42,705 bases of DNA from the NCBI RefSeq assembly GCF_001990265.1, contig NZ_LYVN01000022.1, positions 1-42,705 on the forward strand, read 5' to 3'. The notes beneath the pieces are model-generated. The model ran no database searches. It worked only from the letters and a program-made list of their open reading frames with translations, and was not told the DNA's origin. This DNA comes from Sphingopyxis sp. KK2 (GTDB lineage: Bacteria > Pseudomonadota > Alphaproteobacteria > Sphingomonadales > Sphingomonadaceae). The translations under genes were made by a program, and so were the position numbers. This document shows, piece after piece, positions 1 to 8,651 of the stretch (within the stretch, counting starts at the first letter, position 1; each line of letters opens with the position of its first letter).

Positions 1-1
1 C

Positions 2-337
<336 letters not shown>

Positions 338-447
338 TGAAGCGGCGAGAAGCAGTCATCGACGGCGTCAGCCTTCACACCAGAGTCCAAGGCGCCCGAG
401 GCCTGATCCTCTAGCAGCGGACGAAGGAATCGATGTGCGGTTCGGGG

Positions 448-1239
448 CTAAGCCCGCACCTCGTCGCCCGCCTTTATGAAGGCGCGGTAGCTGCCGCGGT
501 CGAGGTGGAATTGCCGCGCCGCGACCGGGTCGTTCGCGGTCACGCGTTCTTCATCCTGCAGCGTCGGCGGCAGGTAATAATGGAGGTCGTCGGCGTGATA
601 GGCCTTCCACACCGTTTCGGCGATGACGCTGGGCGCCATCATGCCGCGCGCGGCGCCGGCCTCGCGGACCGCGCCGGGGACGAGCGGCGTGTCGGTCATG
701 CCGGGGATGATCGCGGCGCAGCGGCCGCCCCAGGCCTCGAATTCGACCGACAGCGCCTCGGTCAGGCCCTTCACGCCCTTCTTGGTCGCCGAATAGACCG
801 CGGCGCCCGCCTGGCCGAAGGTCACGACCGACGAGGCGGTCGAGATGCACAGCGGATTTTCGGCCTGCTTGAGCAGCGGGATGCCGACGTGGATGCCGTT
901 GAGCACACCGACGAAGTTCACATTGACCAGCGCCATGATCTCACCGTGGGTCAGCGCCTCGAACGGGCCGAACTGGCCGCCGATCCCCGCGTTGTTGAAC
1001 AATATGTCGAGCTTGCCGTCCGACAGCGTGCCGAACTCGGTCATGGCGGCGCGGAAGTCCTCGACGTCGGTCACGTCGAGCTCGCGCACGAATAGCCGCC
1101 CCCCGGCGCGCGTTTCGAGGTCGCGGAGCGCGGCGACATTGCGGTCGACGCCCGCGACGCGCCATCCCTTTTCCAGAAACAGCTCGGCGGTCGCAAAGCC
1201 CATGCCGCTGCCCGCGCCGGTGATGAAGATCGATTTCAT
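448..1239 (-). CDS. SDR family NAD(P)-dependent oxidoreductase (263 aa)
   Basis: Classical short-chain dehydrogenase/reductase. The cofactor motif TGAGSGMG is at residues 7-14, NNAG at 82-85, the catalytic Ser at about 136 (ISTASS) and YSATKKG at 149-155 (Tyr149, Lys153). A length of 263 aa is normal. The ATG at 1239 is chosen because it starts exactly at the Rossmann strand; the frame stays open further upstream without any homology. The gene is last in a minus-strand run TBDR1-SnoaL1-SDR, about 50 bases after SnoaL1. It probably oxidises or reduces a hydroxyl/keto group on the compound imported by TBDR1. The substrate is unknown. Confidence 0.9.
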   Translation of the reverse strand: MKSIFITGAGSGMGFATAELFLEKGWRVAGVDRNVAALRDLETRAGGRLFVRELDVTDVEDFRAAMTEFGTLSDGKLDILFNNAGIGGQFGPFEALTHGEIMALVNVNFVGVLNGIHVGIPLLKQAENPLCISTASSVVTFGQAGAAVYSATKKGVKGLTEALSVEFEAWGGRCAAIIPGMTDTPLVPGAVREAGAARGMMAPSVIAETVWKAYHADDLHYYLPPTLQDEERVTANDPVAARQFHLDRGSYRAFIKAGDEVRA

Positions 1240-1289
1240 GGCTGGTGGTCTTTCGTCAAAAAGGAATTGGGGGAGAGCCAAGGCGCAGA

Positions 1290-1916
1290 CTAGGCCGCGG
1301 GTGCGGCCTCGGCCAGTATCTTGCCGAAACGGTCGTAGCGCGGCGGCGGGTCGCCGATCAGCGGCGCGAGCCGGATACGCGCCTCTTCCTGCGTCACCAC
1401 TTCCTCGGGCGGGCAATAGCGGATCGTGCCGCCGGGCGCGCCATGGACATGTTCGCCGATCAGGCGGCAGTCGTCCGAATAGATCCAGGTCATGATGACC
1501 CAGTGATTGTGGATATACATGGCGTCGAGGTCGTCGACGTCGAAGCCGCGCGCGCGTGCGACATGGCCGGGCACGAAGGAATGCGACATATATTCGGAGT
1601 TGAAGCCGAAATCATTGACCGCGATCGTCTCGTTCTCGAGGATCATCACCGTCGATGCGGTGCGCGCCATCTCGCTGTAGAAATGCTTCACGACCTCGTC
1701 CATGCCGCTGAGAATGATGCGGCCTTCGGGGCGATAGACCCAATATTCGGGGTCGGGCACGGTCATGTTCGGATGGAAGATTTCATCGAACCGGCCCGAC
1801 ACTTCGAGCATCGCATGGCGACGGTAATTTTGCAGGATCGCGCGGTGGCGCGGATTGTCGGTCTTTTCGAGCAGGTCTTCGGCCCCCGCCATCATCCTGG
1901 TCACGTCGAGTTTCAT
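1290..1916 (-). CDS. SnoaL-like (NTF2-fold) protein, copy 1 (208 aa)
   Basis: A 208-aa protein of the SnoaL/NTF2-like alpha+beta-barrel type, a fold used by small isomerases, dehydratases and hydroxylases acting on polycyclic or aromatic acids. Its clearest feature is close similarity along the whole length to the protein at 17470-18096. Shared blocks include ENPRHRAILQNYRRHAMLEV-like sequence near residues 19-40 (DNPRHRAILQ in this copy), ARGFDVDDL, and PPPRYD near the C-terminus. Each copy neighbours its own TonB-dependent receptor. ATG at 1916 with GGAGATGGT upstream. It lies 60 bases after TBDR1, behind a perfect hairpin. The reaction is unknown; SnoaL membership is inferred from size and fold-type pattern, not from a decisive motif. 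Confidence 0.75.
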   Translation of the reverse strand: MKLDVTRMMAGAEDLLEKTDNPRHRAILQNYRRHAMLEVSGRFDEIFHPNMTVPDPEYWVYRPEGRIILSGMDEVVKHFYSEMARTASTVMILENETIAVNDFGFNSEYMSHSFVPGHVARARGFDVDDLDAMYIHNHWVIMTWIYSDDCRLIGEHVHGAPGGTIRYCPPEEVVTQEEARIRLAPLIGDPPPRYDRFGKILAEAAPAA

Positions 1917-1940
1917 ACCATCTCCTGAAAAACAGAGGAT

Positions 1941-1970
1941 GGCGCCGCGCCCCCGGTGGAGCGCGGCGCC
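1941..1970 (-). other. Perfect 10-bp hairpin between TBDR1 and SnoaL1
   Basis: GGCGCCGCGC, a 10-base loop, then GCGCGGCGCC: a perfect inverted repeat in the 60-base gap between the receptor and SnoaL1. On the transcribed strand a run of five T follows eight bases after the stem. It could act as a partial terminator or an RNA-processing/stability element that sets receptor and enzyme at different levels. Function is inferred. Confidence 0.55.
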
Positions 1971-1976
1971 ATGCCT

Positions 1977-4322
1977 TTAAAACCGCTTGCTGAATTCGAT
2001 GCCGTAGGTGCGCGGCATGCCCGTGTGGCGCGAGACGCCGTCCTGGAAGCGCGTCACATTCTGCCAATAATAGGTGTTGGTCAGGTTGCGGCCCCACAGC
2101 CCGATGCGCCAGTTGTGCGCTTCGCTTTCAATGCCGATGCGCGCATCGACCGTGGCATAATCGTCGATCGCGGTGATCGGCTCGTTGCCGAGGCTGCTGT
2201 TGGTCGCGCCATTGTAGAGCGCCGAGGCGCCGACATAGGCCATCAGGTCGCCGCCGACGCTCCAGCGATACTGCATATTGCCCTGCAGCTGCCATTTCGG
2301 GGTGAAGTTGAAGCGGTTGCCGGCAAAGTCCGACGCGACGCCGGTGGTGCCGATGCCGACATATTCGACCAGCTTCGAATTGAGGTAGGTCGCTGCGGTG
2401 TTGATCGTCAGCCCGTCGACGGGCTCGGCATCGAGCGACACCTCGGCGCCGTAGAGCCGCGACTTGGGCACGTTGGTCAACGCGTCGAGAACGCCGAAGA
2501 CGGGATCGACGACCTTGCCGCGCAGCTGCTTGTCCTGATAATCATAATAGAAGCCCGCGAAATTGAGCTGGGCGCGGCGGTCGAACAGGCCGAGCTTCGC
2601 CCCCGCTTCATAGGCCAGCACATTTTCCTGGTTGATCGCGCGATATTGCGAGGTGAAGCCGCCCGACAGCGTCGGGAAGCTGCCCGATTTATAACCGCGA
2701 CTGACGGTCGCATAGATCATCGCCGAGGGCGTCGCCTGATAGCTGACGCTCGCGCGCCACGAGACATTGTCTTCCTTGAGCCGCGAGGTGACGAGCGTCG
2801 GGAGGAAGCTGTTCGCGGCCGAGGTACCGATTCCCGACAGGGTAAAGCATTGGCCCGGCGCGATCGGCACGAAGGTCGGCGTGCCGAACACCGCATTGTT
2901 CAGGCTCTGCTGCAACACCATGAAGGTCTGGGTGATGCCGAGCTGGCCATAGGTGCAGCCCTCGAACGACCGGTTCGAACTGGTGTAGCGCACACCGCCC
3001 TGCAGCTTGAGCTGGTCGGTGATCGCGAATTCAAGGTTGCCGAACGCGGCATAGGTGCTGACGCGCTGGTCCGAATAATTGCCGGCATTGTCAAACGGCA
3101 GGGTCACGCCCGGGAAGGTCGGATTGGTCGAGCTGTCGCCGACGAAGATCGTCTGCACCTCGAGCACCTTGTCGCGCGAATAATTGCCGCCGACGATCGC
3201 GACGACAGGTCCCGCGGTGTAGGCGGCGCGCAGTTCCTGGAAGAAGGAGCTGATGCGGCCGTCGACCTGCACGTCGCTCGACGCGATCGACAGGCCGTCG
3301 TCGAACTTGTCGTGGCCGATATAGCGCGAGAAGGACGAGAGGCTGGTCAGCGTCAGGCTGTCGCCGATATCATATTCGGCACGCAGTGCGGTCTGCCAGA
3401 AGCTTTCGTTGCGGACCGGACCGCCCTCGTTCCAGTCGGCGAAGCGGGGCTTTTCGGGCGCGAGCGGATAATTGGCGAGCGCCGGGATCGCGGTTGCGGG
3501 GCGCTGCGGCGTGATCGCAATGACCGAGGGCGCCTGGGGGTCGCTGCGGTCAATGAAGCCATTGGCGTTGAGCGTCACGCGGAAAGCGTCGCTCGGCGTG
3601 AACGCCAGGATTACGCGGCCCTGATATTGCGCCTGCTCGCCGAGCTTGGAATCGCGCGTGTAGCTTTTCTGCCAGTCGCCGCCGATCAGGCCGCGCGCCG
3701 CGATGCGGATGCCGACCGTGTCGGACAGCGGGCCCGAGGCATAGCCCTGGAGGTCGGCGGTCGCAAAGCGGCCGAACGAACCCGAGATGCCTGCTTCGGC
3801 AACGTCCGACGGCTTGGCGGCGACATAGTTGATCGCGCCGCCGGTCGAATTCTGGCCAAACAATGTGCCCTGCGGCCCCTTCAGCACCTCGACGCGCGCG
3901 AGGTCGAGACCCGCGGCCTTGGTCATCGCGCCAAAGGGCAGCGGCACTTCGTCGGTGTAGACGGTCACCGCCGGCGTCGCGGCGAGCGTGGTTTCATAAA
4001 AGCCGATGCCGCGGATCGTGTAGACCGGGCTTTGCGAGCTGGTCGGCGTGTAGGTGAAGCCCGGGACGACCTTCGCGAGGTCGGCGGTGCTGAGCACGCC
4101 GCGCTCGACCAGATCGTCGCCGCTGACCGCAGTGACCGACAGCGGGACGCGATTGGCGGACTCGGCGCGCTTCTGCGCGGTCACGACGATCTCGTTCACC
4201 CCGCCCGACGCGGCGACATCTTCCGCGACGACATCGCTCGTCGCCGCATCCTGCGCATGAACCGGCATGGCGCCAGCCAATGCGATCGCGACAACCGAAC
4301 AGGCAGTATAGACCTTTTGCAT
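1977..4322 (-). CDS. TonB-dependent receptor, copy 1 (TBDR1, 781 aa)
   Basis: Outer-membrane receptor for energised uptake. A signal peptide ends near VHA|Q (residue 23/24). A sphingomonad-type plug start EIVVTAQKR follows at 44-52, then VEVLKGPQGTLFGQNSTGGA in the plug domain, and a beta-barrel ending in Phe (EFSKRF). The length of 781 aa is typical. It is strongly similar to TBDR2 at 15068-17407. The ATG at 4322 has GGGAGGTGAAGG in front of it. It heads a minus-strand operon with SnoaL1 and an SDR and has its own promoter carrying the TTGAA-N6-TTCAA palindrome. In sphingomonads such receptors next to catabolic genes often take up the carbon substrate, not iron; that role is inferred from context. 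Confidence 0.93.
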   Translation of the reverse strand: MQKVYTACSVVAIALAGAMPVHAQDAATSDVVAEDVAASGGVNEIVVTAQKRAESANRVPLSVTAVSGDDLVERGVLSTADLAKVVPGFTYTPTSSQSPVYTIRGIGFYETTLAATPAVTVYTDEVPLPFGAMTKAAGLDLARVEVLKGPQGTLFGQNSTGGAINYVAAKPSDVAEAGISGSFGRFATADLQGYASGPLSDTVGIRIAARGLIGGDWQKSYTRDSKLGEQAQYQGRVILAFTPSDAFRVTLNANGFIDRSDPQAPSVIAITPQRPATAIPALANYPLAPEKPRFADWNEGGPVRNESFWQTALRAEYDIGDSLTLTSLSSFSRYIGHDKFDDGLSIASSDVQVDGRISSFFQELRAAYTAGPVVAIVGGNYSRDKVLEVQTIFVGDSSTNPTFPGVTLPFDNAGNYSDQRVSTYAAFGNLEFAITDQLKLQGGVRYTSSNRSFEGCTYGQLGITQTFMVLQQSLNNAVFGTPTFVPIAPGQCFTLSGIGTSAANSFLPTLVTSRLKEDNVSWRASVSYQATPSAMIYATVSRGYKSGSFPTLSGGFTSQYRAINQENVLAYEAGAKLGLFDRRAQLNFAGFYYDYQDKQLRGKVVDPVFGVLDALTNVPKSRLYGAEVSLDAEPVDGLTINTAATYLNSKLVEYVGIGTTGVASDFAGNRFNFTPKWQLQGNMQYRWSVGGDLMAYVGASALYNGATNSSLGNEPITAIDDYATVDARIGIESEAHNWRIGLWGRNLTNTYYWQNVTRFQDGVSRHTGMPRTYGIEFSKRF

Positions 4323-4381
4323 CCTTCACCTCCCACAAATCCCCGGGTCATCGACTGCCCGGGCTAGCAATTTATTTGAAC

Positions 4382-4413
4382 TTGAATTTAAATTCAAAAA
4401 ATTGCGCGGTCAA
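4382..4413 (-). promoter_or_regulatory. TBDR1 promoter with TTGAA-N6-TTCAA operator
   Basis: The perfect 16-bp palindrome TTGAATTTAAATTCAA occupies 4382-4397, 60 bases upstream of the TBDR1 start. On the minus strand TTGACC (4413-4408), 17 bases, then TAAATT (4390-4385) make a plausible sigma-70 promoter whose -10 lies inside the palindrome. A repressor bound here would block transcription. An additional TTGAA half-site sits at 4376-4380. The same palindrome recurs at 14303, 14322 and 18173. The two paralogous TetR proteins of the block are the obvious candidates to bind it (inference). Confidence 0.7.
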
Positions 4414-4456
4414 TGGGGATAATATGACTGTAAAATAACGATATTATAGAAATGCG

Positions 4457-4475
4457 CGCGCGGATTTATCGCGCG
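4457..4475 (-). terminator. Possible terminator after TetR1
   Basis: CGCGCG, a 7-base loop, then CGCGCG, 28 bases past the TetR1 stop codon and before the TBDR1 promoter. On the transcribed strand it is followed by CATTTCTATAAT, not by a clean T run, so termination is only a possibility. Confidence 0.3.
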
Positions 4476-4502
4476 AAACACCCTGCTCCACCCGGAGTCG
4501 AA

Positions 4503-5156
4503 TCAGCTTTTGGCGGGCACCGACAGGGCGCGAACGAACATTTCCAGCGTCGCCTTGGCGACCGCCGCGCGGCCCGGCAGCTTCTTGCCGGGATACCAGG
4601 TTCGCGCATGGTTCAGCGCGCCCATCATCAACAAATGGGTGACGTCCGAATTCAGGTCGGTCGAGAAAATGCCCTGCGCCTGCCCCTCGCTGACGATCTC
4701 CCGGAACAGGCGGGTATAATTGTCGATCGAATGGCGACGGTGATCGGCGGCGATTTCGGGCGGCACCTGGTCGATGACGCGGTGCCAGGCGGCGACATAG
4801 CTGTCGCCGCTGTCGAGATTGCGGAAATGCTCGTCGATCGCGATGCCGAGCTTGTCGATCGGGGTCGCGCCGGACGGCAGTTTTTCGAGGCGTTTGACCA
4901 GCCGCGCGCCGCCGCGATGCGTGCTTTCCTCCAGCATCGCGCGGACGATCTCCTCGCGCGAGCCGAAATAATGATAGAGGCCCCCGACATGGCTATCGAG
5001 CTTTGCGGCGATGTCGGCGAGGCGGCCGAGCGCATAGCCTTTTTCGGCAAAGACCTCGGCCGCCGCGTCGAGGATGCGCGCCCGCGCCTCCTGACTCTTG
5101 GGCGAACTCGAGGTTTGCCGCACCTTTTTTTTCGTCTTCCCGGTCAAACTTCCCAA
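4503..5156 (-). CDS. TetR/AcrR family regulator, copy 1 (TetR1, 217 aa)
   Basis: One-component repressor. An N-terminal TetR helix-turn-helix runs over about residues 25-70 (ARILDAAAEVFAEKGY, then LADIAAKLDSHVGGLYHYFG), followed by a helical ligand domain. It is a clear paralogue of TetR2 at 14409-15017: the recognition region is almost identical and blocks such as AIDEHFRNLDSGD and YVAAWHRVIDQVPPEI are shared. The start is uncertain: TTG at 5156 (GGGAA in front) or GTG at 5123, which would give 206 aa. It lies 66 bases after the SDR at 5223 and may be co-transcribed with that operon. The likely targets are the TTGAA-N6-TTCAA sites nearby (inference). Confidence 0.9.
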   Translation of the reverse strand: MGSLTGKTKKKVRQTSSSPKSQEARARILDAAAEVFAEKGYALGRLADIAAKLDSHVGGLYHYFGSREEIVRAMLEESTHRGGARLVKRLEKLPSGATPIDKLGIAIDEHFRNLDSGDSYVAAWHRVIDQVPPEIAADHRRHSIDNYTRLFREIVSEGQAQGIFSTDLNSDVTHLLMMGALNHARTWYPGKKLPGRAAVAKATLEMFVRALSVPAKS

Positions 5157-5222
5157 GGCGTTCCCGATCCCCTCTGGCCCCGGCTATCGGGAGTAGCTTA
5201 GCCCTCATCGGGGGGCAAGCCG

Positions 5223-6104
5223 TCAGGCGGGGACGCGGCTCAGTGCGCTGGCGACCTCGCGCGCATGCTGCTCGCCGCCGCTCGCGGGGAACAGGCTGTC
5301 CGCGCGGTCGGCGATGTCGGCCCAGCGGCAGGATAGCTCTCCGGCGACGTCACCCCCGTCGAGGAACAGCCCCTGCGTCATGCTGATCTCCGCAAAGGCG
5401 AAATGGCCGGCGCCCGCCAGCACCACCGCCTTCGTCGGTGCGTTGTCGGCACAGAGCGCGACCACCGCCGGACTGACCGCCGCGGGACCGAGGCGGCGCA
5501 GCGTATCGGCATCGTACAGCCCCTCGGTCATCGCGGTCGACGCGCTGGGGGCAAGGCAGTTGACGCGGATACCGCCGCGCTCGCCCTCGATCGCGAGCGT
5601 CTGCATCAGCCCGACGAGCGCCATCTTCGCCGCCGAATAGTTCGACTGGCCGAAATTGCCGTAGAGGCCCGACGACGAGGTGGTGAAGATGATGCGTCCG
5701 AAGCCGCGCTCGCGCATGCCGTCCCACACCGCCTTGGTGCAATGGACCGATCCCATCAGATGGACGTCGATGATGCGGCGGAAATCGGCGAGGTCGGATT
5801 TGGCGAAGCTGCGGTCGCGCAGGATGCCGGCATTGTTGACGAGCAGGTCGACCCCGCCCCAGCGCCCGGTCGCCGCGGCGACCATCGCCTCGACCGCGTC
5901 ATAGTCGGTGACGTCGGCACGGTCGGACATCGCCTGCCCGCCATCCGCCTCGATTTGCCCAACAAGCGCCGCCGCCGCGTCGCCGTCGAGGTCGTTCACG
6001 ACGACGCAGGCTCCATGTTTCGCCAACGCCAGCGCATGTTCGCGGCCCAGCCCCGCCCCCGCGCCGGTCACGATGGCGACGCGTCCCGTCAGATCGATGC
6101 TCAT
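5223..6104 (-). CDS. SDR family dehydrogenase, MFE-2-like 3-hydroxyacyl-CoA type (293 aa)
   Basis: A short-chain dehydrogenase of the longer kind resembling the hydroxyacyl-CoA dehydrogenase domain of peroxisomal multifunctional enzyme 2. TGAGAGLG is at residues 13-20, NNAG at 90-93, Ser at about 143-145 (TTSSSGLYG), and YSAAK at 156-160. The stretch GRIIFTTSSSGLYGNFGQ is characteristic of that group. The start at 6104 is supported by GGAGGG immediately upstream; the open frame extends much further but only as antisense noise within the dehydrogenase gene. It sits 11 bases after the acyl-CoA dehydrogenase, in the usual order for a beta-oxidation-like step (dehydrogenation, then oxidation of the hydroxyacyl-CoA). 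No hydratase is present in this operon. Confidence 0.88.
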   Translation of the reverse strand: MSIDLTGRVAIVTGAGAGLGREHALALAKHGACVVVNDLDGDAAAALVGQIEADGGQAMSDRADVTDYDAVEAMVAAATGRWGGVDLLVNNAGILRDRSFAKSDLADFRRIIDVHLMGSVHCTKAVWDGMRERGFGRIIFTTSSSGLYGNFGQSNYSAAKMALVGLMQTLAIEGERGGIRVNCLAPSASTAMTEGLYDADTLRRLGPAAVSPAVVALCADNAPTKAVVLAGAGHFAFAEISMTQGLFLDGGDVAGELSCRWADIADRADSLFPASGGEQHAREVASALSRVPA

Positions 6105-6115
6105 AATCCCTCCAA

Positions 6116-7828
6116 TCAAAAATAGTCGGTGCGCGCCGGCGCGCCCGCGTCGCCGCGCTGCATCGGCGCGAGCCATGGGGCGACCTTCGGCAATTCGCTG
6201 GTAAAGAAATGGCGACAGGCCTGTGCCTTGCCAAAGGCGAAGCGTTCGTCGCCGTGGCGCGCCGCAGCCTGCGCCTGCGACAGCCATTGCCATGCGAGGA
6301 CGACATGCCCGAAGGCCCAGAGGAAGGGCGTCGCATGATGCAGCCACGCGCCGGGATCCATGGCGCGCGCGGCGTCGATCGCGGCTTCGACCTCCTGCCA
6401 CGCCGCGGCCAAGGCCTCGCCGAAAACTGCGAATTCCCCGGTTGCCGCCGCCGCGTGGGCGATCTCGCGGCGCAATATGTCGAGACCGCGATTGTCGGCG
6501 CCCAGGATCTTGCGCCCGAGGAGGTCGGTCCCCTGCACCCCCGTCGTGCCTTCGTGGATCGGGTTCAGCCGGTTGTCGCGATAGAGCTGCTCGACATCGA
6601 AATCCTGCGTGTAGCCATAGCCGCCGTGAATCTGGATCGCGATGTCGTTCGCGGCGAGGCCATATTCGGACGGCCAGGTCTTGGCGATCGGGGTCAGCAG
6701 CGACAGCAGCGCCGCCTTGTCGGCATCGCCCGCCTCGTCGACCAGCTTCGCGCAATAGAGGCACAGCGCCAGCGCCCCCTCGGCATAGGCTTTCTGCGAC
6801 AGCAGCATGCGCTGCACATCGGGATGCTCGATGATCGCGACCGGCGCGCCGCCGCGCTGTCCCGCGGCGCGCCCCTGCAACCGCTCGCGCGCATAGGTCG
6901 TCGACAGCAGAAAGGCGCGATAGCCGAGCGCCGCGGCACCGAGCCCGACCGAGATGCGCGCCTCGTTCATCATGTGGAACATCTGCCGCAGCCCCTGCCC
7001 CGGCGCCCCGACCAGCCAGCCGGTCGCGCCGCCCATCTCGCCAAAAGAAAGCAGGCAGTTGGAGGTGCCGCGATAGCCCATCTTGTGATTGAGCCCCGCG
7101 ACGACGATGTCGTTGCGCCCCCCGTCGGGCAGCAGCTTGGGCACGATGAACAGCGACAGCCCCTCGGTTCCCTCGGGCAGCTTGCCGTCGGCACCGACGA
7201 TCTTCGCGAGCACCAGATGGACGATATTCGCACTGACGTCCTGATCGCCGCCCGAAATCCACATCTTGCTGCCGGTCAGGCGATAGCGCGGGCCGAGCGC
7301 GTCCTCGCCCTCGGCGCGCGCCTGTGTCGCGACATCGGCGAGGCTCGATCCCGCCTGCGGTTCGGACAGGCACATGGTGCCGAACCAGCGCCCGGCGATC
7401 TGCGGCCGCGCAAAGGCATCGACCTGTGCCGCCGTGCCGAACGTCGTCAGCAGCCGCGCATTGGCGGCGGTCAGCATCGGATAGGCCGAGGTCGCGATGC
7501 TCGCGGCAGCGAACCAGGCGAAGGACGCCGAACACAGCACATGCGGCAGGCCGAAACCGCCGATCTCTTCGGCGAACCCCGCGCCGAACAGGCCGAGATC
7601 GGCACAGCTTTTCAGCGCGTCGCCGATCGCGGGCAGGATATGGACCGCGCCATCGACCAGTTCGGGCTGTTGGCGGTCGGCAAGCTTGTAATGCGGCAGG
7701 AAATCGCGCGCCGCCGCCTTTTCGGACAGGTCGAGGATCGCATCGGCGGTGTCGCGGTCGACGAGGTCGGCGACGCCGAGCCAGTCATGGAGCAGGAAAT
7801 CGATATCCTGACGGGAAAGCAGGGTCAT
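6116..7828 (-). CDS. Acyl-CoA dehydrogenase, DmdC-like long form (570 aa)
   Basis: Flavin-dependent acyl-CoA dehydrogenase. At 570 aa it is longer than the usual 380-400 aa and fits the group with a C-terminal extension (3-methylmercaptopropionyl-CoA dehydrogenase/AidB-like). Visible motifs are CLSEPQAGSS near residue 150 (FAD/substrate region), the flavin-contact segment KMWISGG, and YRDNRLNPIHEGTTGVQ near 420-435, where the Glu of HEGT is the expected catalytic base. It would introduce an alpha,beta double bond into a CoA thioester and pass electrons to ETF. ATG at 7828; it lies 7 bases behind the upstream SDR and 11 before the next, so it is clearly co-transcribed. The substrate is unknown. 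Confidence 0.9.
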   Translation of the reverse strand: MTLLSRQDIDFLLHDWLGVADLVDRDTADAILDLSEKAAARDFLPHYKLADRQQPELVDGAVHILPAIGDALKSCADLGLFGAGFAEEIGGFGLPHVLCSASFAWFAAASIATSAYPMLTAANARLLTTFGTAAQVDAFARPQIAGRWFGTMCLSEPQAGSSLADVATQARAEGEDALGPRYRLTGSKMWISGGDQDVSANIVHLVLAKIVGADGKLPEGTEGLSLFIVPKLLPDGGRNDIVVAGLNHKMGYRGTSNCLLSFGEMGGATGWLVGAPGQGLRQMFHMMNEARISVGLGAAALGYRAFLLSTTYARERLQGRAAGQRGGAPVAIIEHPDVQRMLLSQKAYAEGALALCLYCAKLVDEAGDADKAALLSLLTPIAKTWPSEYGLAANDIAIQIHGGYGYTQDFDVEQLYRDNRLNPIHEGTTGVQGTDLLGRKILGADNRGLDILRREIAHAAAATGEFAVFGEALAAAWQEVEAAIDAARAMDPGAWLHHATPFLWAFGHVVLAWQWLSQAQAAARHGDERFAFGKAQACRHFFTSELPKVAPWLAPMQRGDAGAPARTDYF

Positions 7829-7835
7829 ATGCGCC

Positions 7836-8615
7836 TCAGATAATGGTGGTGCCGCCGTCGACGACGAGGATCTGGCCGGTCATATGCCCGCCCGCATCGG
7901 AGACGAGAAGGAGCGCGGACCCCATCAGGTCGTGCGGACCGCCCAGCTTGCCGAGCGGGGTCTGCGCGATCATCTCCCGCCCATGCGCGTCCACCGTGGC
8001 GGCGGTCATCTTCGACGGAAAGAAGCCCGGGGCGAGCGCATTGACGCGGATATTCTTCGGCCCCCATTCGGCGGCGAGCGCGCGCGTCATGTTCACCAGC
8101 GCGCCCTTCGCCGCATTATAGGCGATGGTACCGAGCCGTGCCGGATGATGGCCGAGCAGCCCCTCGATCGACGCGACATTCAGGATCGCCCCCTTGCCCG
8201 CGGGCAGGAAGGCGCGGCGCGCGACCGCCTGGCTGAGAAAGAAGGTGCCGCGCACACTGAGGTCGAAAACCTTGTCCCAGCCGTCGCGCGGATAATCCTC
8301 CGCCGCGGCGCCCCAGGCGTTGCCGGCATTGTTCACCAATATGTCGATCCGCCCGAAGCGCTCGATCACCGCGTCGACGACGCGGCCCGGCGCATCGGCG
8401 TCGGACAGGCTGATCGCGATCGCCATCGCGTCGATGCCTTCCGCCGCCAGCTCGGCGACCGCGGCGTCGAGATCGCCCCGGCTGCGCGCCACCAGCGCCA
8501 GCGAGGCGCCATATTCGCCGAGCGCGCGCGCGATCTGGAGGCCCAGGCCGCGCGACCCGCCGGTCACGATCGCGACGCGCCCTTTCAGGCTGAACAGATT
8601 GGCAAGCGTCGTCAT
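7836..8615 (-). CDS. SDR family oxidoreductase (259 aa)
   Basis: Classical SDR with all expected residues: TGGSRGLG at 18-25, NNAG at 95-98, Ser149 (NVASIEG), YNAAKG at 166-171 and the C-terminal VVDGGT. It resembles gluconate 5-dehydrogenase/3-oxoacyl reductase-like enzymes, but these names do not predict the substrate. It is translated from an ATG at 8615, 36 bases after the MFS gene and 7 bases before the acyl-CoA dehydrogenase. It probably oxidises an alcohol intermediate of the block A pathway. Confidence 0.9.
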   Translation of the reverse strand: MTTLANLFSLKGRVAIVTGGSRGLGLQIARALGEYGASLALVARSRGDLDAAVAELAAEGIDAMAIAISLSDADAPGRVVDAVIERFGRIDILVNNAGNAWGAAAEDYPRDGWDKVFDLSVRGTFFLSQAVARRAFLPAGKGAILNVASIEGLLGHHPARLGTIAYNAAKGALVNMTRALAAEWGPKNIRVNALAPGFFPSKMTAATVDAHGREMIAQTPLGKLGGPHDLMGSALLLVSDAGGHMTGQILVVDGGTTII

Positions 8616-8651
8616 GGCGGCAAACTCCGTGCGGCAAGCAAAAGAAGGGAA

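Noticed and set aside
1956..4367. 803-codon open frame on the plus strand opposite TBDR1
   Set aside because: It is the antisense of a receptor with signal peptide and plug motifs; its arginine- and aspartate-rich sequence has no domain and is typical of frames opened by GC-rich codon usage.
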